Numbered from the stretch's first letter, positions 1 to 8,827 are shown. The stretch is DNA of 64,000 nt from Bin87 sp963663945 (GCA_963663945.1 OY760687.1:1860001-1924000); one strand, 5' to 3'. Translations and numbers: made by a program. Notes: generated from the sequence alone by a model not told the origin.

Positions 1-234
1 GCAGGGATCGCAATTGCCGCACGGGCCCTGCGCTTCGTCCGGATCCGTAAACATGGACCCGGCTTGCTGCCCATTGACGACCGCGCAGTTGACGGCCGCG
101 GCAAGATCCAAAGCCAGGGTCATCTTGCCGACGTGCGGCGGTCCGGAAAGCAGATACGCGTGAGCCAGCCTGCCGGCGCCAAGGCCGGCATCAATTTGCT
201 TCAGCAGGTGGTCCTGCCCAATGGTTGACCACAT
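1..234 (-). CDS. holB: DNA polymerase III subunit delta' (HolB), N-terminal part, cut by window edge
   Basis: The 78 codons visible on the minus strand begin MWSTIGQDHLLKQI, the usual HolB/clamp-loader opening. They contain a Walker A-like P-loop (SGPPHVGKMTLA, about residues 36-47) and a cysteine cluster ending CGNCDPC at the window edge, which matches the zinc module of DnaX/HolB-type AAA+ proteins. The delta' subunit is part of the clamp loader that places the beta sliding clamp on DNA. The P-loop lacks the canonical GKT/S threonine order (GKMT). The stop lies outside the window. The ATG at 232-234 lies 47 bases downstream of the lysA stop on the same strand, so the two may be co-transcribed. 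The family is fairly certain; delta' rather than tau/gamma is inferred from the opening residues. Confidence 0.8.
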   Translation of the reverse strand, partial: MWSTIGQDHLLKQIDAGLGAGRLAHAYLLSGPPHVGKMTLALDLAAAVNCAVVNGQQAGSMFTDPDEAQGPCGNCDPC

Positions 235-281
235 GCGGCGAATCCGCCCTGCAATCCGATGATCCCCGAGCCGACTGCCGG

Positions 282-1595
282 CTACAGGTCACACAGCATC
301 ATGTCCGCGTAGGACTCGCGCCGGCGGATCAGCCGGCTTTCGCCGCCGTTGACCAACACGATGGGAGGGCGCGGGTTCAGGTTGTAGTTGCTGGCCATGG
401 ACGGGCAGTAGGCCCCGGCGGCGGGTATGGCGATCACATCTCCAGCCTCGGGAGCGGGCAGCAGAATGTCCGATGCCAGCACGTCGCCCGACTCGCAATA
501 CTTGCCGGCAATGGTCACCGTGGCGTCCGGATCCGCGCCAGGCCGGTTGGCGGACAGCACTTCGTAGGAAGCCTGGTAGAGAGCGGGCCTGATGTTATCG
601 CCCATGCCGCCGTCCACGCTGACGTACGTGCGAACGCCCGGTATGTCCTTGATTGCCCCGATGCGATACAGCGCCACGCCCGCCGGCCCGATGATCGAAC
701 GGCCCGGCTCGACGATCAGGGCTGGTTGCTCCATTCCCAGTTCGTCGCAGGTTGCCGTCAGCGTCCCGACAATTGCTTCCGCGTAATCATCCGCAGCCGG
801 CGGCTGGTCGTTCCGGGTGTAGGCGATGGCGAACCCTCCACCTGGGCTGAACTCCTGAAGGTTGAGCCCCTGCTCGCGCAGCCCGGCGGCGAACCGCAGC
901 ACCAGGTCTGTAGCCGCCTGGTACGGCTCCAACTCGAAAATCGGCGATCCCAGGTGGAAGTGCAACCCTTTCAAATTGAGATGCTGCGCGGCGATGGCCT
1001 GGAGTATCGCCTTCTCGGCGTCCCCCGTTTGGATGGAAAAACCAAATTTGGAGTCAATGATCCCGGTGGTGGTATAGGCGTGCGTGTGCGGGTCGATGCC
1101 GGGGGACACGCGCACCAGGATGTCCTGCGATTTGCCAGCGTCCGCGCAGATCCGCTCCAGCAAGTTCAGCTCGTGAAAACTGTCCACTACGACGCGGCCG
1201 ATGCCCGCGGCCACCGCTTCTTCCAACTCGGCCGGTGTTTTGTTGTTGCCGTGGAAGTACACCTTGTCCAACGGCACGTCGCCCGCCATCGCCACGGCCA
1301 ACTCCCCTCCGGACACCACGTCCAGTCCCAGCCCCTCCTCGGCAAAAATGCGCGCCAACGCCGGGTTGATGTATGCCTTGGAAGCGTACACGGCCTGCGC
1401 GTTGGGGTAACGCGATGCGAAGGCGGTCGCAAACTGCCGGCACTTCGAGCGCAGGGTGGACTCGTCCAGGACGTACAGCGGAGTGCCGTACTGCTCCACC
1501 AGGTCTACGGCGTCGCATCCGCCGAGGGTGAGGTGTCCGGCGGCGTTGGTGTCCGTGGTGTCGGGAAAAACATGCGTCAGGTGGCGGGGCAGCAT
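282..1595 (-). CDS. lysA: Diaminopimelate decarboxylase
   Basis: LysA (437 aa, normal length) catalyses the last step of lysine synthesis, meso-diaminopimelate to lysine plus CO2, using PLP in the cytoplasm. The PLP lysine is K73 in YASKAY. HFHLGS at 212-217 is the phosphate-contact loop, EPGRS is at 296-300, and CESGD at 367-371 carries the catalytic cysteine of the dimer partner. The fold is an alanine-racemase-like TIM barrel followed by a C-terminal beta domain. The ATG at 1593-1595 is the first in frame. CTGGAG lies about 11 bases upstream, a weak ribosome site. The gene is followed closely by holB on the same strand. The assignment is secure. Confidence 0.95.
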   Translation of the reverse strand: MLPRHLTHVFPDTTDTNAAGHLTLGGCDAVDLVEQYGTPLYVLDESTLRSKCRQFATAFASRYPNAQAVYASKAYINPALARIFAEEGLGLDVVSGGELAVAMAGDVPLDKVYFHGNNKTPAELEEAVAAGIGRVVVDSFHELNLLERICADAGKSQDILVRVSPGIDPHTHAYTTTGIIDSKFGFSIQTGDAEKAILQAIAAQHLNLKGLHFHLGSPIFELEPYQAATDLVLRFAAGLREQGLNLQEFSPGGGFAIAYTRNDQPPAADDYAEAIVGTLTATCDELGMEQPALIVEPGRSIIGPAGVALYRIGAIKDIPGVRTYVSVDGGMGDNIRPALYQASYEVLSANRPGADPDATVTIAGKYCESGDVLASDILLPAPEAGDVIAIPAAGAYCPSMASNYNLNPRPPIVLVNGGESRLIRRRESYADMMLCDL

Positions 1596-1680
1596 GGCGT
1601 AATCGCTCCAGATGAGTGTGATGACGGGGAATAATCTAGCACATCAGCAGGATTCTTCGCGCTGCGATGGTGCAGAAATC

Positions 1681-1706
1681 GGCCCGCCAAAATCCTTCGG
1701 CGGGCC
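1681..1706 (-). terminator. Hairpin downstream of the collagen-like gene
   Basis: Perfect 8-bp inverted repeat GGCCCGCC (1681-1688) / GGCGGGCC (1699-1706) with a 10-base loop, lying between the stop of the minus-strand collagen-like gene and the start of lysA. Only a short T run follows on the minus strand, so termination may be partial. Confidence 0.5.
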
Positions 1707-1763
1707 CGTTGCCGTGACGCTTGTAGCGGATTACGCGGAATCCTGCTCGCCGGGACCCGCCAC

Positions 1764-2462
1764 CTACGAACGGGCGCGTCGCGAAAAAGCCATGATGGAG
1801 AGTATCAAGGCCACCAGCGCGAGTAGAACCGCGATGACTGCCGCAACTAGCGTGTAAATGCCATACCCCTCGGACTCGCCCTGCTGCCCGCGCGGTCCTT
1901 CCTCGCCTGCCTGCCCTGTCTTGCCTTGCGGACCCGCAGGACCCGGTTCTCCCTGAGGTCCCGCAGCGCCCTGCGGCCCAGGCGGCCCGGCCGGGCCACG
2001 CTCGCCACGCGGCCCGGCGGGTCCGGGGACCGCCACCGGCGCTGGAGTCGCCGTAGGCTGGGGCATGGGGGTAGGCGTTGCAGTTGGCGCCGGGCCGCCT
2101 CCGATTCCAGCCCGCAACTCCAGGTCGGCCTGCAGGAAACCGGCCTGCCAGTCCATTTCCACATTCGCCCTTTGGCCCTTGATCAGGAAGTAAACCGGAC
2201 CGACACCCGGCGGCTCCGGCACTTGGAGCGGACCGAACCGCCCGTCATTGCGCGCGGTGATGCGACTCAATCGAACATCGCCCTGCATCGCTTCAATCAA
2301 TGTCCCTGGTGGTACCAACTCTCCGTCCAGCCAGGCAGTGCCAGCCAGGACTGTCGGAGGCGACGGCGGTGACTGTGCCGTCGCGGTGGTATGCGCCAGC
2401 GCCGCGAATAATATCGCCACGCAGATGGGCAGAACGAAAACCAGCCTCCGAGGCTTGATCAT
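1764..2462 (-). CDS. Membrane-anchored protein with collagen-like Gly-X-Y repeat
   Basis: Predicted 232 aa protein. Residues about 8-30 form a signal peptide ending TATAQS. Residues 31-120 are a small, probably beta-rich extracellular domain containing GTLIEAMQGDVRLSRI. A Pro/Thr linker covers 124-146. Seventeen consecutive Gly-X-Y triplets cover 147-197 (GPAGPRGERGPAGPPGPQ and onward). A transmembrane helix at about 202-226 is followed by the basic tail SRRARS. The layout suggests export with C-terminal anchoring, with a collagen-like triple-helical stalk holding the N-terminal domain away from the membrane. The start is supported by GGAGG about 9 bases upstream. No enzymatic function is recognised. 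Bacterial collagen-like proteins are often adhesins or spacers, but that role is inference here. Confidence 0.85.
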   Translation of the reverse strand: MIKPRRLVFVLPICVAILFAALAHTTATAQSPPSPPTVLAGTAWLDGELVPPGTLIEAMQGDVRLSRITARNDGRFGPLQVPEPPGVGPVYFLIKGQRANVEMDWQAGFLQADLELRAGIGGGPAPTATPTPMPQPTATPAPVAVPGPAGPRGERGPAGPPGPQGAAGPQGEPGPAGPQGKTGQAGEEGPRGQQGESEGYGIYTLVAAVIAVLLALVALILSIMAFSRRARS

Positions 2463-2921
2463 TGCTTCGTTTCCTCCATTTCTAAGTTAGCAAGGTCGAT
2501 AAACGCCTCAGCCGATTTTGCCACGTCGTTACGTGCCTCTGCTTGTGGATAAATCCCCAATTGAGGATTGACAGCCGAGAGGTTACAACGAATCGCTCCC
2601 GCAATGGAACGTACGCCCGGCGTGATAACCAGGATTTGTCGCAGCCTCAAGCTCGCCAAAGCGGTGAACGCTCCGATGCTGCCGCAGAGCATGGCTCTTG
2701 GGAGAACCAGACTGATGACCAAGGAGTGTAGCGGGGCCAACAATGGCGCCGCGCAATTTCTGCCGGCGCACGACTCGCTCGCCATTTATCAGATTAAGCC
2801 AATAAAACCAGGCAAGTTGATCTGATCGCCGACGCCAATTGCGTGCTCGTCATCGGATCGCGACGGCGGGCCAGAACTTAACCCAGGGAATCATGCCCAC
2901 ATAAGCCTGACTATAGACTAA

Positions 2922-2941
2922 TAGTTTGTCGTAGTTTGTCG
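2922..2941. repeat. Tandem TAGTTTGTCG x2, possible operator
   Basis: Two perfect, directly adjacent copies of TAGTTTGTCG (2922-2931 and 2932-2941), 65 bases before the XRE regulator gene and just upstream of its possible -35 box. The position and one-turn spacing fit an operator bound by the regulator itself, but this is inference. Confidence 0.4.
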
Positions 2942-2966
2942 TCACACAACGTGGTGCGCTTTCGAG

Positions 2967-2995
2967 TTGATTTTGCCCTATATCCGGCGTATCGT
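2967..2995 (+). promoter_or_regulatory. Possible promoter of the XRE regulator
   Basis: TTGATT (2967-2972), 17-base spacer, TATCGT (2990-2995). The next gene starts at 3007 with no Shine-Dalgarno sequence, so the transcript could be nearly leaderless. Confidence 0.3.
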
Positions 2996-3006
2996 CACAA
3001 ATCGTA

Positions 3007-3282
3007 ATGACTTACCAGGTTGCATTTGGCCTTCACGTCAGGCAGATCCGGCTCCGGCGCGACGAGACCCAGGAAGAAGTGGCCCACCGGGCGGGCATCC
3101 ACGTCACGTATCTGTCCGGTATCGAACGCGGCGTCCGTAATCCATCCCTGACCAGCATCTGCGCCCTCGCCGCCGGCTTGGGCGTGCCGGTGAGTGAGCT
3201 GTTCGATTTCGACGCGCAGGCTACGGAGCCAAGAAAAAAGGCCGGGTCGCTGCGTCGTCGAGCGCGCGCTCGCAGCGCCTAA
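3007..3282 (+). CDS. XRE-family helix-turn-helix regulator
   Basis: Small 91 aa DNA-binding protein consisting of one Cro/C1-type HTH domain (about residues 8-65). TQEEVAHRAGIHVTYLSGIE gives the two HTH helices, followed by RGVRNPSLTSICALAAGLGVP. It ends in a very basic tail (RKKAGSLRRRARARSA) likely to add nonspecific DNA affinity. There is no ligand-binding or peptidase domain, so the sensed signal is unknown. It sits between a tandem repeat that may be its operator and the coxSLM operon 160 bases downstream on the same strand, so it may regulate itself or the operon. There is no clear ribosome site; the ATG at 3007 begins right before the conserved HTH region. Confidence 0.85.
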   Translation: MTYQVAFGLHVRQIRLRRDETQEEVAHRAGIHVTYLSGIERGVRNPSLTSICALAAGLGVPVSELFDFDAQATEPRKKAGSLRRRARARSA

Positions 3283-3308
3283 TCAACTCTGAGCCGCACG
3301 CGTTCTAA

Positions 3309-3338
3309 TTGACCGCCTGCCGGCGCGCCGTCTATACT
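3309..3338 (+). promoter_or_regulatory. Promoter of the coxSLM operon
   Basis: TTGACC (3309-3314), 18-base spacer, TATACT (3333-3338). It would give a leader of about 100 bases containing an 8-bp inverted repeat GAAACGGC (3350-3357) / GCCGTTTC (3371-3378) ahead of the coxS ribosome site. The function of this leader hairpin is unknown. Confidence 0.6.
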
Positions 3339-3445
3339 GCCGCACGAATGAAACGGCGCGGCTTTACGTTGCCGTTTCGTTGCGCTGACTACCTCACCCT
3401 CGCTGCCGCCGGCATGGCGGTCGTTCCTGACAGAGGAGGTGTATT

Positions 3446-3925
<480 letters not shown>

Positions 3926-3929
3926 CGCC

Positions 3930-6335
3930 ATGACTACTCGCATTTTCGGATCCGGCATCCGGCGTCGTGAAGATCCCCGCCTGATCACCGGTCAGGCCTC
4001 CTACACCGACGACATCAAGCTGACTAGTATGGTCCACGCGGCCATTCTGCGCAGCCCCCACGCCCACGCGCGCATCACCAGCATCAACACCGATGCGGCC
4101 AAGGCGTCTCCCGGCGTGCTCGCCGTCTACACCGGCGCCGACATCGAAGGCGTCCTGAACCCCATCCCGTGTGCCTGGGCCATTCCCGACTCCGACCTGA
4201 AGGCCGTGGCCTACCCTGCCATCGCCTCCGATGTGGTTCGCTACGTCGGCGACGCGGTAGCCGTGGTCGTGGCTGAGAACCGCTATCAGGCCGAGGACGC
4301 GCTGGAACTCATCGACGTCGGCTATGCCCCGTTGCCGTCCATCATCAACCCTGAGGCGGCCATGGCCGACGGCGCTCCCCAATTGCATGAGGACGCGCCC
4401 AACAACCAGGCGTTTCACTGGGTCGCGGCCGGCGGAGATACTGACGCCGCTTTCGCCGACGCTGCGGTGACGGTCAGCGAGACCATTAACCAGCAGAAGC
4501 TCATCCCCACTCCCATGGAGACCCGCTCCGCCATCGCGTCGTGGTCGTCCGCCATGGGCGAATTGACGCTCTGGAACACCACCCAGAACCCGCACATCGC
4601 CCGTTTCGTGACCTGCCTGGTCACGGGCATTGCTGAGCACAAGATCCGGGTCATCGCCCCCGAAGTCGGTGGCGGTTTCGGCGCGAAGATCGCCGTCTAT
4701 CCATGGGAAATGATCACCGCCTTCTGCTCCATGCAGTTGGGCGTTCCGGTCAAGTGGACTGAGACCCGCTCCGAAAACTACATCGCCACCACCCATGGCC
4801 GCGACCACGTCGAGTACGTCGAGATGGCGGCGGACGCCAACGGCAAGGTCACCGCTGTCCGCAGCGTGGTCTACGCCGGCATGGGCGCCTACCTGTCCAC
4901 CGCCGCGCCGGGTATCCCGACTATTCTGCACGGCCTGATGTACTCCGGCCCGTACGACATCGCCAACATCACGGCGGACGTCTACGGCGTGTTCACCAAC
5001 TCCACACCCGTCGAAGCCTACCGCGGCGCCGGCCGGCCCGAAGCTACGTTCCTGCTGGAGCGTTTGATGGACAAGGTCGGAGATGCCGTCGGCATCGATT
5101 CGGTGGAAGTGCGACGCCGCAACCTGATCGAGCCCTTCGACAATAACCGTGACGTTGCCATCGGCATCACCTACGACAGCGGAAACTACTCCGCCGCGCT
5201 GGATCAACTCCTGGGTCACATCGGCTACGACCAGTTCCGCCATGACCAGGAGCACGAACGCGAACATGGCACGCTTCGGGGTATTGGCGTCGCCTGCTAC
5301 TGCGAGATCTGCGGACTGGGGCCCTCCCAGGTGGCCGGAGCCGTCGGTTTCGGCGGCGGCCTTTGGGAAAGCGCCACCGTGCGCATCTACGCCACCGGCA
5401 AGGTGAACGTGTTCATCGGCACGTCCCCCCACGGTCAGGGTGAGGAAACCACCTTCGCCCAGATCGTCGCGGACGAAATCGGCGTTGACGTTGACGACGT
5501 GGAAGTGATCCACGGAGACACCGACATCACGCCCATGGGTTGGGGAACCTACGGCAGCCGCACCACCGTGGTCGGCGGCGCGGCCGTGGCCCTAACCATG
5601 CGCAAGCTTCGCGACAAGGCCCGCGTCATTGCGGCCCACCTCCTCGAGGCTGATGAGGCCGACATCGAGTACGAGGACGGCCAGTTCTTCGTGCGTGGCG
5701 CCCGTGATCGTTCGCAAAGCATCCAGGACGTGGCTCTGCAGGCCAACGTGGCCTGGAACCTGCCCGAGGGCATAGAGCCCGGCATGGAAGCCAGCACCTA
5801 CTACGATCCGCCCAACTTCAGCTACCCCTTCGGCGCCCACGCGGCCATCGTCAGCGTGGATCCGGACAACGGTCACATCACCCTCGACCGCTATGTTGCC
5901 GTCGACGACTGCGGCCCGCAGATCAACCCCATGATTGTGGAAGGCCAGGTTCACGGCGGCGTCGTGCAGGGAGCCGGTCAGGCCCTCTGGGAAGGCGCGG
6001 TCTACGACGACAACGGCCAACTGCTCACCGGCACAATGATGGACTATGCCATTCCCCGCGCCCACCTGGTGCCGGACATCGAGGTCCATTCCACCGAGAC
6101 CCCGTCGCCCCACAATCCATTGGGCGTCAAGGGCATCGGCGAGACCGGGACCATCGCGTCAACCGCCGCTATCTACAGCGCGGTCATGGATGCCCTCAAG
6201 CCGCTGGGGATAACCGGACTGGACATGCCGCTCACCCCTGAAAAAGTGTGGCGCGCGATCCAGGCCAGCGGTTACACCGGCAATGGCCACGGACATGACC
6301 ATGGGCACGACCACGGTCACGGTCACAATCACTAA
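3930..6335 (+). CDS. coxL: Molybdenum hydroxylase large subunit (CoxL-like, form II type)
   Basis: 801 aa molybdopterin-binding catalytic subunit, full length for the family (IRRREDPRLITGQASYTDDI opening). The active-site loop reads AYRGAGR at 363-369, the form II or BMS type. True CO-oxidising form I enzymes have AYRCSFR, so CO as substrate is doubtful. The catalytic glutamate is in GIGETG (E738). Residues 784-801 form a His-rich tail with alternating His, Gly and Asp that is not part of the conserved fold and could bind metal ions. The gene sits between coxS and coxM with short gaps. The real substrate (an aldehyde, N-heterocycle or other) cannot be read from sequence. Confidence 0.93.
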   Translation: MTTRIFGSGIRRREDPRLITGQASYTDDIKLTSMVHAAILRSPHAHARITSINTDAAKASPGVLAVYTGADIEGVLNPIPCAWAIPDSDLKAVAYPAIASDVVRYVGDAVAVVVAENRYQAEDALELIDVGYAPLPSIINPEAAMADGAPQLHEDAPNNQAFHWVAAGGDTDAAFADAAVTVSETINQQKLIPTPMETRSAIASWSSAMGELTLWNTTQNPHIARFVTCLVTGIAEHKIRVIAPEVGGGFGAKIAVYPWEMITAFCSMQLGVPVKWTETRSENYIATTHGRDHVEYVEMAADANGKVTAVRSVVYAGMGAYLSTAAPGIPTILHGLMYSGPYDIANITADVYGVFTNSTPVEAYRGAGRPEATFLLERLMDKVGDAVGIDSVEVRRRNLIEPFDNNRDVAIGITYDSGNYSAALDQLLGHIGYDQFRHDQEHEREHGTLRGIGVACYCEICGLGPSQVAGAVGFGGGLWESATVRIYATGKVNVFIGTSPHGQGEETTFAQIVADEIGVDVDDVEVIHGDTDITPMGWGTYGSRTTVVGGAAVALTMRKLRDKARVIAAHLLEADEADIEYEDGQFFVRGARDRSQSIQDVALQANVAWNLPEGIEPGMEASTYYDPPNFSYPFGAHAAIVSVDPDNGHITLDRYVAVDDCGPQINPMIVEGQVHGGVVQGAGQALWEGAVYDDNGQLLTGTMMDYAIPRAHLVPDIEVHSTETPSPHNPLGVKGIGETGTIASTAAIYSAVMDALKPLGITGLDMPLTPEKVWRAIQASGYTGNGHGHDHGHDHGHGHNH

Positions 6336-6364
6336 CCGGCGCCGGAACAGGAGGACTGATTGCA

Positions 6365-7243
6365 ATGTTTGCAGCAGATTTTGAATACCGGAAGGCCGGT
6401 TCCATCGCGGAAGCGGTACAACTGCTTTCCGATAACCCGGGAGCGAAGATCCTCGCCGGGGGCCACAGCCTCATACCGTTGATGCGGTTTCGCCTCGCCA
6501 GGCCGGAGATCGTCATCGACATCGGTGGCATCGCCAACCTGCGCGGGATCACCGTCAGCGGAGACACCATCAACATAGGCTCTCTGACCACCCACGCCGA
6601 GATCGCCGCGTCGGCCGACGTCCAGCGATCCAACGGCCTGCTGGCGGAAGCGGCCGGTGGCATCGGAGATCCGGCGGTACGCAACCGGGGCACCATCGGC
6701 GGCAACCTGGCCCATGCCGACCCGGCGTCCGACTGGGCCACCGTGCTCACCGCGTTGGGCGCCACCGTCTCAGCGCAGGGTCCTTCAGGAGCGCGGACCA
6801 TTGCGGTCTCGGACCTGATCGAGGACGCCTTCGCCACCGTGCTGGCAGAGGACGAGCTGATCACCACGATCAGTGTGCCCGTGCTGGCCGCCAACCAGCG
6901 TGCCGAGTACGCGAAGATGGCCCATCCGGCAAGCTTCTACGCCGTGGTCGGTGGCGCCGTGGTCGTGACCATGGACGGGAATCGTTGCACCGCCGCCTCC
7001 GTGGCGGTGGGCGGCCTGACCCCCCGTCCCGTCAAAGCCCCGTCGGTGGAACAGGCGCTGTCCGGGACCACGCTGACGGCGGACAGCATCGGCGACGCCA
7101 CCTCGCGTCTCGGCGAAGATATCACCGCTGCGGGAGTCGACATAATCGGCGACCTCTACGCCTCCGCTGAGTTCCGCGCCGGCGTTGCGCCCGTGGAGGT
7201 GAGGCACGCCCTGATGCACGCCATCGGCTTGGCCCACCACTAA
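6365..7243 (+). CDS. coxM: Molybdenum hydroxylase medium subunit, FAD-binding (CoxM-like)
   Basis: 292 aa flavoprotein subunit that accepts electrons from the CoxS clusters. Both FAD-binding signatures of the family are present: AGGHSLIP (residues about 31-38) and TIGGNLAHADP (about 114-124), followed by the CO-dehydrogenase flavoprotein C-terminal domain. AGGAGG-type ribosome binding sequence precedes the ATG. It is the last gene of the operon, followed by a strong hairpin at 7272-7298. The S-L-M order differs from the common M-S-L order of aerobic CO dehydrogenases. No coxD/E/F accessory genes adjoin; an XdhC-type factor lies at 27.5 kb. Confidence 0.93.
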   Translation: MFAADFEYRKAGSIAEAVQLLSDNPGAKILAGGHSLIPLMRFRLARPEIVIDIGGIANLRGITVSGDTINIGSLTTHAEIAASADVQRSNGLLAEAAGGIGDPAVRNRGTIGGNLAHADPASDWATVLTALGATVSAQGPSGARTIAVSDLIEDAFATVLAEDELITTISVPVLAANQRAEYAKMAHPASFYAVVGGAVVVTMDGNRCTAASVAVGGLTPRPVKAPSVEQALSGTTLTADSIGDATSRLGEDITAAGVDIIGDLYASAEFRAGVAPVEVRHALMHAIGLAHH

Positions 7244-7271
7244 ATCCCGGGAGGACACCCGGCTATCGGAT

Positions 7272-7298
7272 TGGCCGCCGTAGAACTTACGGCGGCCA
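7272..7298 (+). terminator. Terminator of coxSLM
   Basis: 11-bp perfect stem TGGCCGCCGTA (7272-7282) / TACGGCGGCCA (7288-7298) with a 5-base loop, followed by CTTTGATGTT. It lies 28 bases after the coxM stop. Confidence 0.65.
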
Positions 7299-7379
7299 CT
7301 TTGATGTTGCTGGTATTCTGATCATGGTCGTTGTTTCGGCAATTGATCGGCCAACCTTATTTGATGTAGAGGCTAACTT

Positions 7380-8258
7380 TTGAAGATCCTGCTCACCAAT
7401 GATGATGGTATCCACGCCACCGGGATCTGGGCCGCGGCCCGGACCCTCGCCGAGATCGGTGAGGTGGCAGTGGTCGCTCCGGACCGGGAACAGTCTGGAG
7501 TGGGTGCATCCATGACTCTGCACGCGCCGCTGTTCGTCCACTCCGTGCCGGCGGAACAGTACCTGTCCCAGTTCGCCCCCGGCGACGACACCCCGCCGCG
7601 CAGCGCGGACGCGGTGCTTGTGCCCGCCGGAGACGCCGCTCCGCCTCCGGCGCATCCCATCACCGCCTGGGCGGTCCAGGGCACCCCTGCGGATGCGTGC
7701 ATTCTGGCTCTCGAGCAGTTGGTGAACCCGAAACCCGACCTCGTCGTCAGCGGCATCAACCGCGGATCCAATCTGGGCTGGGACGTGATCGTGTCCGGTA
7801 CTGTCGGAGCCGCGACGCAGGGCTGGGTGCGCGGCTATCCCACGATTGCCATATCGGTGGGTTCTGTCCAGGCGCCCCGATACCAGTTGGCGGCGCAGGT
7901 GGTGGCGCATTTGGCCCGCCGCCTGGCTGATGCCCCCGAGGTTTCCCCAGCCTACTTCCTCAACGTGAACGTACCCAACGAGCCCGCCGACCGTATCGCG
8001 GGCGTGAAGGTGACGCGCCTGGGCGGCCGGGCTTATGGGGAATCGGTGCGTTCCGAGGACTCCTTTGGCCATCGCCGCTACTGGATCTCCCGCAACCGCC
8101 CGGTGCTGGCCGGCGGCGAGGGCAGCGACATCGACGCCAGCAAGGCCAACTATATCGGTATCACTCCCATGGGCATGGCCTTTTCCACCACCGACGAACG
8201 CGTCGCAATGGTTCAGGGGTTGGTGGACGGGATGCCCCTGGGCGCTTCTGCGGCCTGA
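7380..8258 (+). CDS. surE: 5'/3'-nucleotidase SurE
   Basis: SurE-family phosphatase that removes phosphate from nucleoside monophosphates and short polyphosphates in stationary phase or stress. The metal site is visible: D8 and D9 in LLTNDDGI, S39 in DREQSGVG, and the asparagine of SGINRGSNLG. It has 292 aa, somewhat longer than the usual ~250, because of an insertion at about residues 60-90 rich in Pro/Ala/Asp. The start is TTG at 7380 with AGAGG at 7368-7372. Transcription is separated from coxSLM by a terminator, and the 3' end faces a convergent gene across a shared hairpin. Confidence 0.92.
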   Translation: MKILLTNDDGIHATGIWAAARTLAEIGEVAVVAPDREQSGVGASMTLHAPLFVHSVPAEQYLSQFAPGDDTPPRSADAVLVPAGDAAPPPAHPITAWAVQGTPADACILALEQLVNPKPDLVVSGINRGSNLGWDVIVSGTVGAATQGWVRGYPTIAISVGSVQAPRYQLAAQVVAHLARRLADAPEVSPAYFLNVNVPNEPADRIAGVKVTRLGGRAYGESVRSEDSFGHRRYWISRNRPVLAGGEGSDIDASKANYIGITPMGMAFSTTDERVAMVQGLVDGMPLGASAA

Positions 8259-8267
8259 TTGCGATCC

Positions 8268-8289
8268 GGAGACGCTTTCTAGCGTCTCC
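8268..8289. terminator. Bidirectional terminator between surE and the convergent gene
   Basis: 9-bp stem GGAGACGCT (8268-8276) / AGCGTCTCC (8281-8289) with a 4-base loop TTCT. The stop codon of the minus-strand gene (8279-8281) lies inside it. Confidence 0.6.
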
Positions 8290-8827
8290 GTCTCCGACTG
8301 CGCACACTGCCCCGGTTGCTGCGTCTGCTCCGCTCGGGCGGTGGGGACGGGTTTGTAACCCTGGGCGTTCCATCCGCGTCGGCATCTTCGTAGGCCGCGA
8401 ACCCGCCAGTCTCCCGGATCTCCCGGATTAGCGGACGGTCTCGGGTCAGCCAGAGCATTTGCGTGATGACGGTCAGCACGATCCCCGGCGCTGCCAGCGC
8501 CAGCAGCGTGGGGTCGAGTAGCGGGTCGCCGTTTTGGATCCTGAACTGTGTTCTCAGGAAGATCCAACCCCCGCCGATGATGATCCACGCCCACGACAGC
8601 GCGCCGCTCACCACGCCGTTGTGCCACGGCGACCGGATGAACAGTATCGCGCTGCACGGCCACCAAACGAACGTTGGCACCAGGAACCAGCCCTGATAGT
8701 ACCAGGGTTTCAGGGCGTCGGGAGGCACGGGCGGCGGAGGGGGCAGGGGCTCGGGCGCGCGCGCTCCTCCTCCCTCTTCCGCCGTATTGGGCTGTTCCGT
8801 TTCTTCCGTCCGTCGCTCTATCGACAC
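8279..8827 (-). CDS. Small integral membrane protein of unknown function
   Basis: About 182 aa if started at the GTG at 8825-8827; the frame is open up to 8962, so a longer form is possible. After an acidic, proline-rich N-terminal segment (EEGGGARAPEP, then PLPPPPPVPP) come three likely transmembrane helices: FLVPTFVWWPCSAILF, a second ending WAWIIIGGGWIF, and LLALAAPGIVLTVITQMLW. The motif KPWYYQGWFL followed by RSPWH resembles uncharacterised Chloroflexota membrane proteins. The C-terminal tail is strongly basic (RSRRSNRGSVRSRRRRR) and presumably cytoplasmic. Its neighbours give no clue to function. Confidence 0.65.
   Translation of the reverse strand: MSIERRTEETEQPNTAEEGGGARAPEPLPPPPPVPPDALKPWYYQGWFLVPTFVWWPCSAILFIRSPWHNGVVSGALSWAWIIIGGGWIFLRTQFRIQNGDPLLDPTLLALAAPGIVLTVITQMLWLTRDRPLIREIRETGGFAAYEDADADGTPRVTNPSPPPERSRRSNRGSVRSRRRRR

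Larger units (their letters stand above)
2463..3006. other. Intergenic region without a supported gene
   Basis: This 544-base gap lies between the divergent collagen-like gene and the XRE regulator. Short open frames exist on both strands (for example minus 2459-2785, whose TGA overlaps the collagen gene ATG), but their translations look non-coding and none has a ribosome site or recognisable family. Base composition is less GC-rich than in the neighbours. The right end holds a tandem 10-base repeat and a possible promoter, listed separately. Confidence 0.5.

Noticed and set aside
225..1634. Long plus-strand open frame across lysA (469 codons)
   Set aside because: It is antisense to lysA; high GC gives long shadow frames, and the translation is Arg/His/Val-rich without family matches.
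2459..2785. 108-codon minus-strand frame whose TGA overlaps the ATG of the collagen-like gene
   Set aside because: The ATGA overlap looks like coupling, but the translation has no coding character, no ribosome site and no recognisable family.
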